Notes: a model not told the origin generated them from the letters alone. A DNA stretch of 64,000 nucleotides from Streptacidiphilus pinicola (GCF_003258295.1 NZ_QKYN01000027.1:45443-109442), one strand, 5' to 3'; counted from the stretch's first letter, positions 33,338-42,159 are shown. Translations and numbers: made by a program.

Positions 33338-34308
33338 GCTTCCTGCCTCCTCTGGACGCGGATGTAGAGCAGCCCGAAGACCAGGGCGATCAGGATGAGG
33401 ATGTTGCCGACGGCTGCCCCGGGGCCGAACTGCGGCAGCAGCGAGCCGAAGCCGAGGCGGTAGGACCAGGTGGCGAGTGTGGTCGAGGAGTCGCCGGGCC
33501 CGCCCTTGGTCATGATCCAGATCAGGTCGAAGACCTTGAGCGTGTAGACGAAGCCCAGCAGCAGCACGATCGCCGAGACCGGGCGCAGCAGCGGGAAGGT
33601 GATCCGGCGGAACTGCTGCCAGGCGTTCGCGCCGTCGAGCGAGGCCGCCTCGTAGAGGTCGGCGGGGATGTTCTGCAGGCCGGAGTGGAGGATCACCAGG
33701 TTGAACGGGATGCCGATCCAGATGTTGGCGAGGATGACGGAGTTCAGCGCCCAGGCCGGCGATGTCAGCCAGTCGACCGGGGCGACGCCGACCAGGTGCA
33801 GGCCGAAGTTCACCAGGCCCGACTCGCTGTTGAGCAGCCACGCCCAGGTCGACGAGGAGACGATCAGCGGCAGCAGCCACGGGATCAGGAACAGCGCCCG
33901 CAGCAGTCCGGAGAGCCGGAAACGGCGGTTGAAGAACACTGCGAGGGCCAATCCGGCGCCGTACTGCAGCGCGATCGAGACGAGGGTGAACACCATCGTG
34001 TTGCGCAGCGCCGGCCAGAACGTCGGGTCGCCCAGCACCTGCCGGAAGTTGTCGAGGCCGGAGAAGGGCGCGTCGCCGTCAACGAAGGAGCGCACCGTGT
34101 AGTGGTGCAGGCTCAGGTCGACGTTGCGGTAGAGCGGGTAGAGGTAGAAGGCCGCCAGGTAGAGGACGAGCGGCGCGACGAAGGCCCAGGTGGTGAGCCG
34201 GCCACGCAGGCGGCGCCTCCGGGCGTCGCGGGCGTCGGCGGTGGCGGTCGCGGTCGCCCTGGACGCGGCCGGTGACCGCTGCGGGCGGTCGGCGCGGGCG
34301 AGGGTCAT
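33334..34308 (-). CDS. Sugar ABC transporter permease 1 (MalF type, system 2)
   Basis: The 324-residue protein has a basic N-terminal tail, membrane segments from WAFVAPLVLYLAAFYLYPLY onwards, and the EAA loop EAASLDGANAWQQFRRITFP. AAGGAG precedes its ATG. It lies 57 bp after the substrate-binding protein gene and overlaps permease 2. As in system 1, no ATPase gene is present; an MsiK-type shared ATPase is expected. Confidence 0.9.
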   Translation of the reverse strand: MTLARADRPQRSPAASRATATATADARDARRRRLRGRLTTWAFVAPLVLYLAAFYLYPLYRNVDLSLHHYTVRSFVDGDAPFSGLDNFRQVLGDPTFWPALRNTMVFTLVSIALQYGAGLALAVFFNRRFRLSGLLRALFLIPWLLPLIVSSSTWAWLLNSESGLVNFGLHLVGVAPVDWLTSPAWALNSVILANIWIGIPFNLVILHSGLQNIPADLYEAASLDGANAWQQFRRITFPLLRPVSAIVLLLGFVYTLKVFDLIWIMTKGGPGDSSTTLATWSYRLGFGSLLPQFGPGAAVGNILILIALVFGLLYIRVQRRQEA

Positions 34309-34365
34309 ACGGGCTCCTTGCTGCGGGTGGAGGCGTCCAGGGACGACGGGAGCGGGTTGCTGGGC

Positions 34366-35622
34366 TCAGCCCTGGTGGTTGGCGACGGCCTGCTGGGCGG
34401 CGTCGAGCGCCGCCTGCGGGTTCTGGCTGCCCGACAGGGCGGACTGGACGGCGGTCCACAACTGCTGGGAGATCACCGGGTACTTGGTGCCGAGTCCGTC
34501 GCTGGTGCGGCCGCGCGCGGCGGCGACGGCGTCCACCCAGGGCTTGAGCGCCGGGTTCGCCTGGACCTGCTGTGTCTGCACCTCGGCGGTCGGGGCGACG
34601 TAGGAGAGGGTGGTGTCGGTGGCCAGCAGGTTCTGGGCGCTGATCAGGCAGTCGACGATCTTCTTGTCCGTCGCGTAGCGGGAGTTGTCCTTCTGCACCG
34701 GGACGGTGACGAACTCGCCGCCGGTCGGCGCGGGCGCGGAGCCGCCGTTCTGGCCGGGGATGCTGATGACGCCGTAGGGGAAGCCGGCCTTGGCGGCGTT
34801 TCCGAGCTGCCAGGTGCCGTTCTCGCCGAAGGCGTAGCTCCCGGTGGCGAACTCCTGCCAGCTGGTGGTCTGGGTGTTCTGCAGCACGTCGTTGGGGGCC
34901 AGGCCCTGGGAGACCCAGCTCTTCCACAGACTCAGGGCGGCGACACCATGGGCGTTGTTCAGCTTGGTCAGGTCGCCGCTCGCGCCCCAGAACCAGGGCA
35001 GGAACTGGAAGCTGCCCTCCTCGGTGCCGATGGCGGAGAAGGTGATGCCCTTCTTACCGGCGGCCTTGACCTTCTGCAGGGCGGCGGTGAGCGAGGCCCA
35101 GTCCTTGACCGACGCCGGGTCGACGCCCGCGGCCTTGAGGACGTTCTTGTTGTAGTACAGGGCCAGGGTGTTGGCGCCGATCGGGACGCCGTAGGCGGCT
35201 CCGTCGACGGTGCCCGCGCCGATGATGTTCTTCTGGATCGCCGACGTGTCCAGGCCCAGGTCGGTGGTCTTGTTGAGGATCCCGGCCGAGACGAGGGTGG
35301 AGACGACGGGGTTGTCGACGAGCATGACGTCGGGGGCGTTGCCCTGCTGCGCGGCCAGCAGGGCCTTGTTGCCGAGGTCGGTGGTGTCCATGCCGGTGCG
35401 CTTGATCGTGACGCCGGCCGTGGTGCCGCAGGCGGCGACGGTCTTGCCCCAGTTCGAGGAGGCGTCGAACTGCGGGTAGGGGTCCCAGAAGGTGTAGGTG
35501 GAGCCGCCCGAGCCGGAGCCCGCGGTCGAGGCGGAACCGGATCCGGAGGAGCAGGCCGCGACGGCGGCGAGCGCGGCGCCGGCCAGGGCGGCGGCGAGCA
35601 GGGTACGGGGCAGGTGTCTCAT
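34366..35622 (-). CDS. Sugar ABC transporter substrate-binding lipoprotein (system 2)
   Basis: The 418-residue protein has a lipobox (ALAAVAAC-SSGSGS) with a Ser/Gly linker, then a family-1 solute-binding fold (YTFWDPYPQFDASSNWGKTV, NAPDVMLVDNP, ALYYNKNVLKAAGV, SYAFGENGTWQLGN). It should bind the oligosaccharide released by the GH39-like enzyme and deliver it to the permeases. It lies 94 bp after the GH127 gene; that gap carries short GGTGCTCGG-type tandem repeats but no terminator. Confidence 0.9.
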   Translation of the reverse strand: MRHLPRTLLAAALAGAALAAVAACSSGSGSASTAGSGSGGSTYTFWDPYPQFDASSNWGKTVAACGTTAGVTIKRTGMDTTDLGNKALLAAQQGNAPDVMLVDNPVVSTLVSAGILNKTTDLGLDTSAIQKNIIGAGTVDGAAYGVPIGANTLALYYNKNVLKAAGVDPASVKDWASLTAALQKVKAAGKKGITFSAIGTEEGSFQFLPWFWGASGDLTKLNNAHGVAALSLWKSWVSQGLAPNDVLQNTQTTSWQEFATGSYAFGENGTWQLGNAAKAGFPYGVISIPGQNGGSAPAPTGGEFVTVPVQKDNSRYATDKKIVDCLISAQNLLATDTTLSYVAPTAEVQTQQVQANPALKPWVDAVAAARGRTSDGLGTKYPVISQQLWTAVQSALSGSQNPQAALDAAQQAVANHQG

Positions 35623-35716
35623 GGTGGGTGGCCTCGATCTGACGGTTCGGGTGGGGTGGGACGCGGGGTCGCGCGGCGGTGGTGCTCAGCGGTGCTCGGT
35701 GGTGCTCGGCGCGGGG

Positions 35717-37681
35717 TCAGCCGGTGGGCAGCCAGACGCGCATGGAGCCGGTGCCGCGGTTGGCCCAGGCGTAGTACGGGACGGCGGTCAGTTCCATCGC
35801 CCTCCCCGGAGCCCGGGAATCGGCCGTGGCGGTGGTGTCGGTGGCGGGCGCGTAGGGCCACCATCCGGCGTCGGGGAGGGTGTGGCGCTGTCCGCCGGCG
35901 ACCACGGTGACGACCCCGCCGAGCAGGTCGGGGCGCTCCTTGACGGCGAGCGGAACGGCAGGGTCGATGGTGACGGCGTCCAGGCCGCCGCCGGGCTGGT
36001 CCTGCTGTTCCAGACAGTGGACCAGCGGACCCCGTTCGATCGCGACGCAGCCGCGCACCGCGTCGACGCGCGGGTCGGCGACGACCAGACGCGGGCGCAT
36101 CTCCAGCTCCAGCACCACCTGCTGCCCGGGCGCCCAGGCGCGTCCGACGCGCAGCCAGCCGTCGTCCAGGACCACGCCGTCGACGGGTTCGCCGCCGTCG
36201 GCGTGGACGAGGGTGTACTCGGTGCACCACTGCGGGATGCGCAGGGACAGCGTCCACGGCTGGACCGGGGTCTCCTCGACGGTGATCTCGATGCGGCCCT
36301 GCCAGGGATAATCCGTGTTAGCGCTAACAATTATGGGCAGCCCATGGGCCTCCCCCTCGAAGCGCCCGGAGGCGTACTGGTGCAGCTGGACCCCGCGCCC
36401 GTCGGTGGTGGCGAGGTAGTGCTCCAGACTCCCGAGCAGCCGCATCACGTTGGGCGGGCAGCAGGCGCAGCGGAACCAGCGGGTGCGCCGCGAGGAGTGG
36501 TCGCCCCCCGCGTCCACGTAGCCGTCGCGGACCTGGAGCGGGTTGACGTACAGCCAGCTCTCGCCGTCCAGCGACATACCGGCGAGGAACCCGTTGAACA
36601 GGGTGCGCTCGATCAGGTCGCTGTAGCGGGCGTGCCCGGTGAGCAGGGCCATCCGCCAGCTGAACTGGATGGACGCGACGGCGGCGCAGGTCTCGCAGTA
36701 GGCGCGCTCGTTGGGCAGTTCGTAGGGGTCGCCGAAGTCCTCCTTGTCGTGGTGGGCGCCGACACCGCCGGTCAGGTGGGTCTTGGTCGCGACCATGGCG
36801 TGCCACAGCCGGGCACAGGCCTCGGCCAGCGCGGGCTCGCCGGTCTCGGCCGCGAGGTCGGCGGCGGCGGCGAGCAGGTAGAGCTGGCGCACCGCGTGGC
36901 CCTCGACGGTGTCGGCCTCCCGTAGCGGCACCCGGTCCTGGCAGTAGGGCTCGTGCCCGTGGGCGCCGTGGCCGTGGCGGTCGACGAAGTAGGCGGCCAG
37001 CTCGAGGTAGCGCGGTTCTCCGGTCTCCCGGTGGAGCTCGACGAGCGCGGTCTCCACCTCGGGGTGGGCGTCGAAGGTGTCCAGCGGCTTGCCGCTGCCC
37101 TCGGGTCCGAAGGTCGCGTCAATCTGGTCGGCGAATCGCCGGGCCACCTCCAGCAGCTCCGCGCGCCCGGTGGCGCGGTGGTGGGCGACGGCGGCCTGGA
37201 TCAGATGGCCCGCGCAGTACAGCTCGTGGCCCCACCGCAGGTCGGAGTAGCGCCCTTCGCCCTTGCCGGACTGGAACCAGGTGTTGAGGTAGCCGTCCTC
37301 CTGCTGGGCGGCGGCGACCAGCGCGGCGATGCGGTCCACCTCTGCCGCGAGCGCCGAGGTCCCCCGGCCTGCGGCGGCGTCCTGGGCCAACTGCCAGGAG
37401 GCGGCCTCCAGCCACTTGTAGACGTCGGTGTCCTGGAACGGGTAGTCCCCGACGAAGGAACCCTCCGCGTCCCCCGCGACCAGGCGCAGGTTGTGCAGAT
37501 TGCCCGCGGCCTCGAGCAGGGCCGGACCCTGCGGGATGCCGACCTGGGCGTTGACGCGCCGGCGGTCGTGCCAGAAGCCCGAGGTCACCGCGGCCGCCAC
37601 GCTGGGACGCAGGGCGGCGTGCGCCTGGGGCCCGAGACGGATCGGACCGGTCGATGAACGGGTCGGGGGCGTGCGGGACAT
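35717..37681 (-). CDS. GH127 beta-L-arabinofuranosidase
   Basis: The 654-residue protein has the GH127 (former DUF1680) alpha/alpha barrel: WLEAASWQLAQD, QQEDGYLNTWFQ, GHELYCAGHLIQAAVAHHRA. It has the zinc and catalytic set NERAYCETCAA (the Glu and Cys matching HypBA1 Glu338/Cys340) and CACCPPNVMR (matching Cys417/Cys418). GH127 enzymes release terminal beta-L-arabinofuranose with a Cys nucleophile. No signal peptide, so it acts on imported sugar. ATG 37681 has GGGGAG upstream; a longer frame from 37801 is rejected. It heads the system 2 operon, divergent from lacI 2. An operator-like palindrome with rare codons sits inside it at 36316. Confidence 0.92.
   Translation of the reverse strand: MSRTPPTRSSTGPIRLGPQAHAALRPSVAAAVTSGFWHDRRRVNAQVGIPQGPALLEAAGNLHNLRLVAGDAEGSFVGDYPFQDTDVYKWLEAASWQLAQDAAAGRGTSALAAEVDRIAALVAAAQQEDGYLNTWFQSGKGEGRYSDLRWGHELYCAGHLIQAAVAHHRATGRAELLEVARRFADQIDATFGPEGSGKPLDTFDAHPEVETALVELHRETGEPRYLELAAYFVDRHGHGAHGHEPYCQDRVPLREADTVEGHAVRQLYLLAAAADLAAETGEPALAEACARLWHAMVATKTHLTGGVGAHHDKEDFGDPYELPNERAYCETCAAVASIQFSWRMALLTGHARYSDLIERTLFNGFLAGMSLDGESWLYVNPLQVRDGYVDAGGDHSSRRTRWFRCACCPPNVMRLLGSLEHYLATTDGRGVQLHQYASGRFEGEAHGLPIIVSANTDYPWQGRIEITVEETPVQPWTLSLRIPQWCTEYTLVHADGGEPVDGVVLDDGWLRVGRAWAPGQQVVLELEMRPRLVVADPRVDAVRGCVAIERGPLVHCLEQQDQPGGGLDAVTIDPAVPLAVKERPDLLGGVVTVVAGGQRHTLPDAGWWPYAPATDTTATADSRAPGRAMELTAVPYYAWANRGTGSMRVWLPTG
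36316..36329. promoter_or_regulatory. Intragenic perfect palindrome TGTTAGCGCTAACA
   Basis: It lies in the GH127 coding region, about 450 codons in. It is a perfect 14-bp palindrome with a LacI/GalR-type CG centre. The minus-strand codons over and around it (ata att gtt agc gct aac acg gat tat) are all or mostly rare here, in a gene otherwise almost wholly G/C-ending. Confidence 0.6.
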
Positions 37682-37728
37682 GGGACTCCCCAGCTCGGGG
37701 CCGTGAGCGGCGCTGACGAAGGGCGTGC

Positions 37729-37755
37729 TGCGCAAGAGTGTGGGCAACTGCGCAA
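37729..37755. promoter_or_regulatory. Paired TGCGCAA motifs between GH127 and lacI 2
   Basis: CTGCGCAA occurs at 37728-37735 and 37748-37755, exactly 20 bp apart. TGCGCA is itself palindromic and a related TTGCGCG lies just before the lacI 2 start (37895-37901). This 219-bp gap must contain both divergent promoters, so these are candidate binding sites for the adjacent LacI protein. Confidence 0.4.
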
Positions 37756-37900
37756 ACCTTTTCCGAGCCCGAAACGTATGGCGCCTCCGAAAGAGCGTCA
37801 AGACGCTGGACAGGATGAGTTTTCGTTCGCTGTCGACTGTTCAAGCGGTGGGCGCGGTGGCACCATGGGGCGCGACAACTGGTTGAGAAAAGGATTGCGC

Positions 37901-38929
37901 GTGTCGAAGCCGAGCCACCCCGCCAACGCCCCGAAGGCCAGAGCCACCCTCACCGACGTCGCCGCTCACGCCGGCGTGAGCGTGGGCACCGCCTCGAAGG
38001 CGCTCAGCGGCACCGGCCGGATGCGCCCCGAGACCCGCCAACGGGTCCTCGACGCCGTGCGGGACCTCGACTTCCGCCCCAACCAGCAGGCGCAGAGCCT
38101 GCACACGGGCCGCAGCTGGACCGTCGGGTTGATGACCACCGACGGCATCGGCCGCTTCAGCACCCCGGTCCTGCTCGGCGCCGAGGACGCACTGGGCGCC
38201 GGAAAGATCTCCGTGCTGCTCTGCGACACCCGCGGCGACGCCATCCGCGAGCAGCACCACCTGCGCAACCTGATGGACCGCCGGGTGGACGGCATCATCG
38301 TCACCGGCCGTCGCACCGACCCCCGGCCACCGCTGTCGGGCATCCACGACGGGGTACCGGTCGTCTACGCTCTCTCCCCCTCCACGGACCCGGCCGACAT
38401 CTCGGTCGTCTCCGACGAGGCCCAGGGCTGCCGCCTCGCCGTCGAGCACCTGCTGGCCGCCGGGCGCACCCGGATCGCCCACGTCACCGGCCCGGCCCAC
38501 CACGCGGCCGCCGCGGACCGTGCCCGTTTCACCCGGCACCTGCTGGACGAGGCCTCACTCGAACTCTCCACCGGCCGCGTCCACTTCGGCGACTGGAGCG
38601 AGGCCTGGGGCCGCCGCGCGGCGGAGGCGGTGCTGCGCTCCGCGCCGGACACCGACGCGTTCTTCTGCGGCAACGACCAGATCGCCCGCGGGGTGACCGA
38701 CACCCTGCGCGAGCGCGCCGTCCGGGTGCCGGAGGAGGTCGCCGTGGTCGGCTACGACAACTGGGACACCATGGCCCTCGCGGCCCGGCCCCCGCTGACG
38801 ACCATCGACGTCGACCTCACGGAGATCGGACGGATCGCGGCGCTGCGCCTGCTGGAGGCCATCGACGACCGTCCGCAGCCGGGGGTGTACCGGGTGCCCT
38901 GCCGCCTGGCGGTACGCGAGTCGGCCTGA
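37901..38929 (+). CDS. LacI-family regulator of sugar system 2
   Basis: The 342-residue repressor has the N-terminal HTH ATLTDVAAHAGVSVGTASKA, hinge region RPNQQAQSLHTGRSWTVGLM, and a sugar-binding domain ending VGYDNWDTMALAARPPLTTI-like. GTG 37901 follows AAAAGGA and fits the normal N-terminus; longer frames add unrelated residues. It is divergent from the GH127 operon, which it presumably represses until arabinoside is imported. A hypothetical gene follows after one base. Confidence 0.88.
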   Translation: MSKPSHPANAPKARATLTDVAAHAGVSVGTASKALSGTGRMRPETRQRVLDAVRDLDFRPNQQAQSLHTGRSWTVGLMTTDGIGRFSTPVLLGAEDALGAGKISVLLCDTRGDAIREQHHLRNLMDRRVDGIIVTGRRTDPRPPLSGIHDGVPVVYALSPSTDPADISVVSDEAQGCRLAVEHLLAAGRTRIAHVTGPAHHAAAADRARFTRHLLDEASLELSTGRVHFGDWSEAWGRRAAEAVLRSAPDTDAFFCGNDQIARGVTDTLRERAVRVPEEVAVVGYDNWDTMALAARPPLTTIDVDLTEIGRIAALRLLEAIDDRPQPGVYRVPCRLAVRESA

Positions 38930-38930
38930 C

Positions 38931-39320
38931 GTGACACTCACGTACACGGGCAAGGACTACCCGGACTTCAACCCTCTGGCTCCGCACAGCGGACCGTCCG
39001 ACCGGCACGCGGGGTGGCGCTGGAGCCCGACAACGGGGAGTATCTGGTCCATGACACGCAGCGACGGTCCGCTGAGCAACGACGCCCACTACCTGCAGAG
39101 CACGGCCCACCTGTTCAGCTGGGAGGTGGAGTGGGAGCCCGACGGCAGCGTCCGGATGTCCCGCGGCGACCAGACGGTCCGTGCGTTCTTCGGCCACGAC
39201 GGCGCGTTCTGGTTCGGACGGACCAACGGCCCCGACACCACCGACCGGGAACTCGCCCTGTCGGAGACCGTTGCCGCACTCGAGCTCCGCGGCGATCCCT
39301 CGATGCCCCCGGCCGCGTGA
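38931..39320 (+). CDS. Hypothetical protein following lacI 2
   Basis: The 129-residue product starts at GTG one base after the lacI 2 stop. It has patches of Trp/Phe and charged residues (HLFSWEVEWEPDGSVRMSRG, AFFGHDGAFWFGRTNG) suggesting a beta-rich cytosolic domain. No family recognised. Position suggests cotranscription with the regulator, but a link to sugar use is not shown. Confidence 0.6.
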   Translation: MTLTYTGKDYPDFNPLAPHSGPSDRHAGWRWSPTTGSIWSMTRSDGPLSNDAHYLQSTAHLFSWEVEWEPDGSVRMSRGDQTVRAFFGHDGAFWFGRTNGPDTTDRELALSETVAALELRGDPSMPPAA

Positions 39321-39396
39321 TCACGTGACCAGGGTGTGCCCGTCACCGACGGGCGTGTCGGCGTGCAGAGCTCGCCGTTCGCGCTGAAGCACCACC

Positions 39397-39700
39397 ATGT
39401 CGGTCCGCCTCCTCGAGGCCCATTGCGGCGACGTCATCAGGGAACTGACGGCGGATCACCGCAGGCTGGAGCAGCTGTTCGACCAGTTCACCCTGCTCCC
39501 TGCCGGCGATCCGCGCAGGCGGGAGATCGCTGACGCCTTCACGATCGAGCTGGCGCGACACTGGGCCGCCGAGGAGGCGCACCTCTTCCCGGTGGTACGG
39601 ACGCGGGTCGAAAACGGTACGCGGCTTGCTGGCAAGAAGATCGCCGGATTCGCCTCCGCACACCAGATGCCCGCAGGTCGCTGCCGGGACAGCGCGTGGA
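39397..39700 (+). pseudogene. Truncated hemerythrin (HHE) protein gene
   Basis: The frame from ATG 39397 gives DVIRELTADHRRLEQLFDQF, then IELARHWAAEEAHLFPVVRT, the first half of an HHE hemerythrin with iron ligands in the HR and H...EE positions. After about residue 85 (GKKIAGFASAHQM) similarity ends; the frame continues into the next gene out of phase and the second pair of His/Glu ligands is lost. There is no ribosome-binding site. An intact relative lies at 42277. Confidence 0.6.
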
Positions 39701-39754
39701 GCCGCGCAAGCGGGGCAGGCGCCCGACCGGTGAACCACAGGAAGCGAGGCAGCC

Positions 39755-40918
39755 ATGGAACTGACCTTCCTCCATCCCCTGCTCGACCGCCCGGGCCCCT
39801 GGGCGAGCGTGATCATCGACACCTCCCGCAGCACCGAGGACGCCGCCAAGCAGACCGAACTGCGCCGCCGCGCGGCCGCCCGGGAACTCACCAGGCTGGG
39901 TGCCGACCGGCGCTCCGTCGACGCGCTCGTCAGCACGCTGCAGCACGAGCCGACGTCCGGCTCCCCGGCCGGGCGAGCCCTCTACGCGACCGAGGGCCGG
40001 GTCGTCCTCGACCTGGAGCTGACGTACGCGCCGGCCGGTGTGACGACGGCCTGGTCCGCCCTGCCCCGGCTGGCGCCGCTGCTGTCCCTGCGGGCCGAGG
40101 AACCCGAGGTCCTGCTCGCGCTCATCGACCGGACCGGGGCCGACCTCCAGGTGGGCAACGGGCACGGCCGTCGCCCGCTCGCCGGCGCGCAGGGCCAGCA
40201 GTGGCGCGGTCGGGGCCACCGGTCCATCCCGGCGGACCGCTACGAGTGGCACTACCAGCACCGGGTCGAGGACTCCTGGGACAGGACCGCGCAGGTGATC
40301 GCGGACGAGGTCACGCGGCAGCAGGCCGGCTGCCCGGAGTGCGTCCTCGTGTTGGCAGGCGACGCGCGCGAGCGGCACGAGGTCGCCCGCCGCCTTCCCG
40401 CTCCGCTGCGATCCGCGGTCGTGCAGCTGCGGACCGGCGGGCGCGCGCCGGGCGGCGCCGACCACGCGCTGGACCATGAGTTGGAATGCCTGTGCGCGTA
40501 CATCGTCGCCGAACATGTGGAGCGGGCCTTCGCCGACCTGGCCGCCGGGCGGTCACGGGATCCGGGCACGGGGCGCGAACGAGCGCCCGGTGCGGAGCGG
40601 CGGACCGCGGAGGGCGTGCCGCAGGCGATCCACGCGGCGCGCGACCGCAGCCTGGCGACGCTGCTGCTGGATCCGTCCGCCCCGGACGCGACCCGAACCG
40701 TCTGGACCGGCACCGAACCGCTGCTGCTGGCCGTCGAACGCGCCGAGGTCCAGCGACTCGGCGCGCGCTACCCCCACCCGGCGCGCACGGACGACGTCCT
40801 GCTGCGCGCGGCGGCCGCCCTGGACGCGCAGGCGCTGGCCATCCCCCCGGGCGGCCCCGGCCCCGTCGGCGGCGTCGGCGCCCTCCTGCGCTGGCCTCAG
40901 GCAGCCTCCGCCGCCTGA
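39755..40918 (+). CDS. baeRF family 2-like protein (eRF1-related)
   Basis: The 387-residue protein resembles the bacterial/archaeal eRF1-like family 2: FLHPLLDRPGPWASVIIDTS, ALYATEGRVVLDLELT, LPRLAPLLSLRAEEPEVLLA, VLVLAGDARERHEVARRLP. The family keeps the release-factor-like RNase H fold domains and may act in ribosome rescue, but its function is not proven. GAAGCGAGG lies before the ATG. It sits among stress-type genes (hemerythrin, HATPase), which is usual for this family. Confidence 0.75.
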   Translation: MELTFLHPLLDRPGPWASVIIDTSRSTEDAAKQTELRRRAAARELTRLGADRRSVDALVSTLQHEPTSGSPAGRALYATEGRVVLDLELTYAPAGVTTAWSALPRLAPLLSLRAEEPEVLLALIDRTGADLQVGNGHGRRPLAGAQGQQWRGRGHRSIPADRYEWHYQHRVEDSWDRTAQVIADEVTRQQAGCPECVLVLAGDARERHEVARRLPAPLRSAVVQLRTGGRAPGGADHALDHELECLCAYIVAEHVERAFADLAAGRSRDPGTGRERAPGAERRTAEGVPQAIHAARDRSLATLLLDPSAPDATRTVWTGTEPLLLAVERAEVQRLGARYPHPARTDDVLLRAAAALDAQALAIPPGGPGPVGGVGALLRWPQAASAA

Positions 40919-40966
40919 GGGCCAGAGGCCCGCGGCTGGGCCTATGCGGCTGGCCGTCGGCCAGCC
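40891..40966 (+). terminator. Two hairpins ending the baeRF-like gene
   Basis: CTGGCCTCAGGC (40891-40902) pairs with GCCTGAGGGCCAG (40913-40925) with one bulged G, across the stop codon. GGCTGGCC-GTC-GGCCAGCC at 40948-40966 forms a perfect 8-bp hairpin just after. Confidence 0.55.
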
Positions 40967-41025
40967 GGACGAGGCAGGCGCTCAGGTGCGGCGAAGGGCT
41001 CCAGGGCGGTGGCGCTGAAGGGGGC

Positions 41026-41085
41026 GCATGCATCGTCGTCGACCTGGGCGGCGTCGACTTCTGCGACTCGACGGCGGGGCGTAGC
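41026..41085 (+). pseudogene. Fragment of a STAS-domain anti-sigma antagonist
   Basis: The sequence ACIVVDLGGVDFCDSTAGRS matches the central strand and phospho-Ser loop of STAS antagonists (VVDLSGVxFCDSTGL). The residues before and after do not continue the domain, and no start is seen. The rest of 40967-41229 shows no gene. Confidence 0.5.
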
Positions 41086-41229
41086 GGACTCGCCCGAGTG
41101 CCGGCACACCCCGCCGCGCGGCGGCGGCTCGACGGTTTGGGCCAGCCTGCCTCGGGCAGGCGCGCAGCGACCGATGCGACGCGATCGGAGGGCCGCACGA
41201 ACCTCCGGACTGACGAGGGGAGCAAGCAC

Positions 41230-41790
41230 GTGAACCGGGACGCCGTCGAACGGCTCAGCAGGGTGCTGGCCCAGACCGCGGACCTCGTCGAACGGGTCCG
41301 CCCGGAGCAGGCACCGTTGCCAACGCCATGCCGGTCTTGGGACGTCGGGCGGCTGGTCAACCACCTGCTGCACGAGTTGGAACAGTCCCGGGTCCGAGCC
41401 GAGGGCGGGATCCCCGACCTTGCGGGGGACGGTCCGGAGGTCGCACCTGAACGGTGGAGCCCCTTGTTCGAACAAGGGGCGAAGGAGTTGCTCGCCGCCT
41501 GGAGAGAGTCCAGGGCGACCGACCAGGACCAGGCCCGGTTCACCCTGGCGCAGCAGACCGCGGAGTTCGCCGTCCACGGCTGGGACCTCGCGCGGGCCAC
41601 CGGGCAGCCGACGAACGCGCTCGACGCCGACGCCGCCGAGGCGTCTCTCGCCTGGGCGCGCGAGGCCCTGCAGCCCCAGTACCGCGGCGCCGAGGAGGAG
41701 GGGCACGCCTTCGGGCCGGAGGTACGGGCTTCCGAGGCTCTCCATCTGCCCGACCGGTTGGCCGCCTTCTTCGGCCGCGATCCGGCGTGA
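41230..41790 (+). CDS. TIGR03086-type (DinB/mycothiol-dependent isomerase-like) metal-binding protein
   Basis: The 186-residue protein (AVERLSRVLAQTADLVERVR, LPTPCRSWDVGRLVNHLLHE, TAEFAVHGWDLARATGQ) has the four-helix bundle with the His of VNHLL and HGWDLA that marks TIGR03086/maleylpyruvate-isomerase-N proteins. Family members bind a divalent metal and probably use mycothiol in detoxification; substrates are mostly unknown. GTG 41230 follows GAGGGGA. Confidence 0.85.
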   Translation: MNRDAVERLSRVLAQTADLVERVRPEQAPLPTPCRSWDVGRLVNHLLHELEQSRVRAEGGIPDLAGDGPEVAPERWSPLFEQGAKELLAAWRESRATDQDQARFTLAQQTAEFAVHGWDLARATGQPTNALDADAAEASLAWAREALQPQYRGAEEEGHAFGPEVRASEALHLPDRLAAFFGRDPA

Positions 41791-41811
41791 CGATGCGGCG
41801 TGACGCCGCCT

Positions 41812-42159
41812 TCAGCGCTTGAGGTCGGGATCCAAACCGGGGTGACCGTCGGAGTCACCGACCGCAGGGTGGCTGAGCAGCGCGAGAAGGTCGGCCACGG
41901 ACGGCCCGGCGTCGGCGGGGTGCCGAAGCGGACTCCCGGCGGTGACCTGGTACCTGTTGGTGCGTCCGACCCGCGTGTGCGTCAGGTAGCCGCCCTGCTC
42001 GAGGTCGGTGATGATGCGTTGCACGGCACGTTCCGTCAGAAGACAGTGCGCGGCGATGTCGCGCACCCGGACCCCGGGGTCGCGCGAGATCTGCACCAGC
42101 ACCCGTGCGTGATTGGTCAGGAAGGTCCATGTCACGCGTGCGCCCGGGGCTTGCTCCAT
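41812..42159 (-). CDS. Winged-helix transcriptional regulator (MarR-like)
   Basis: The protein of about 115 residues has a wHTH: VTWTFLTNHARVLVQISRDP, VRVRDIAAHCLLTERAVQRI, ITDLEQGGYLTHTRVGRTNR. This arrangement is common in short Streptomyces regulators next to stress genes. The Met at 42159 is chosen because the family starts close to it; GTG 42186 would add nine residues. The target is unknown; it is convergent with the TIGR03086 gene and lies just downstream of the hemerythrin gene. Confidence 0.8.
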   Translation of the reverse strand: MEQAPGARVTWTFLTNHARVLVQISRDPGVRVRDIAAHCLLTERAVQRIITDLEQGGYLTHTRVGRTNRYQVTAGSPLRHPADAGPSVADLLALLSHPAVGDSDGHPGLDPDLKR

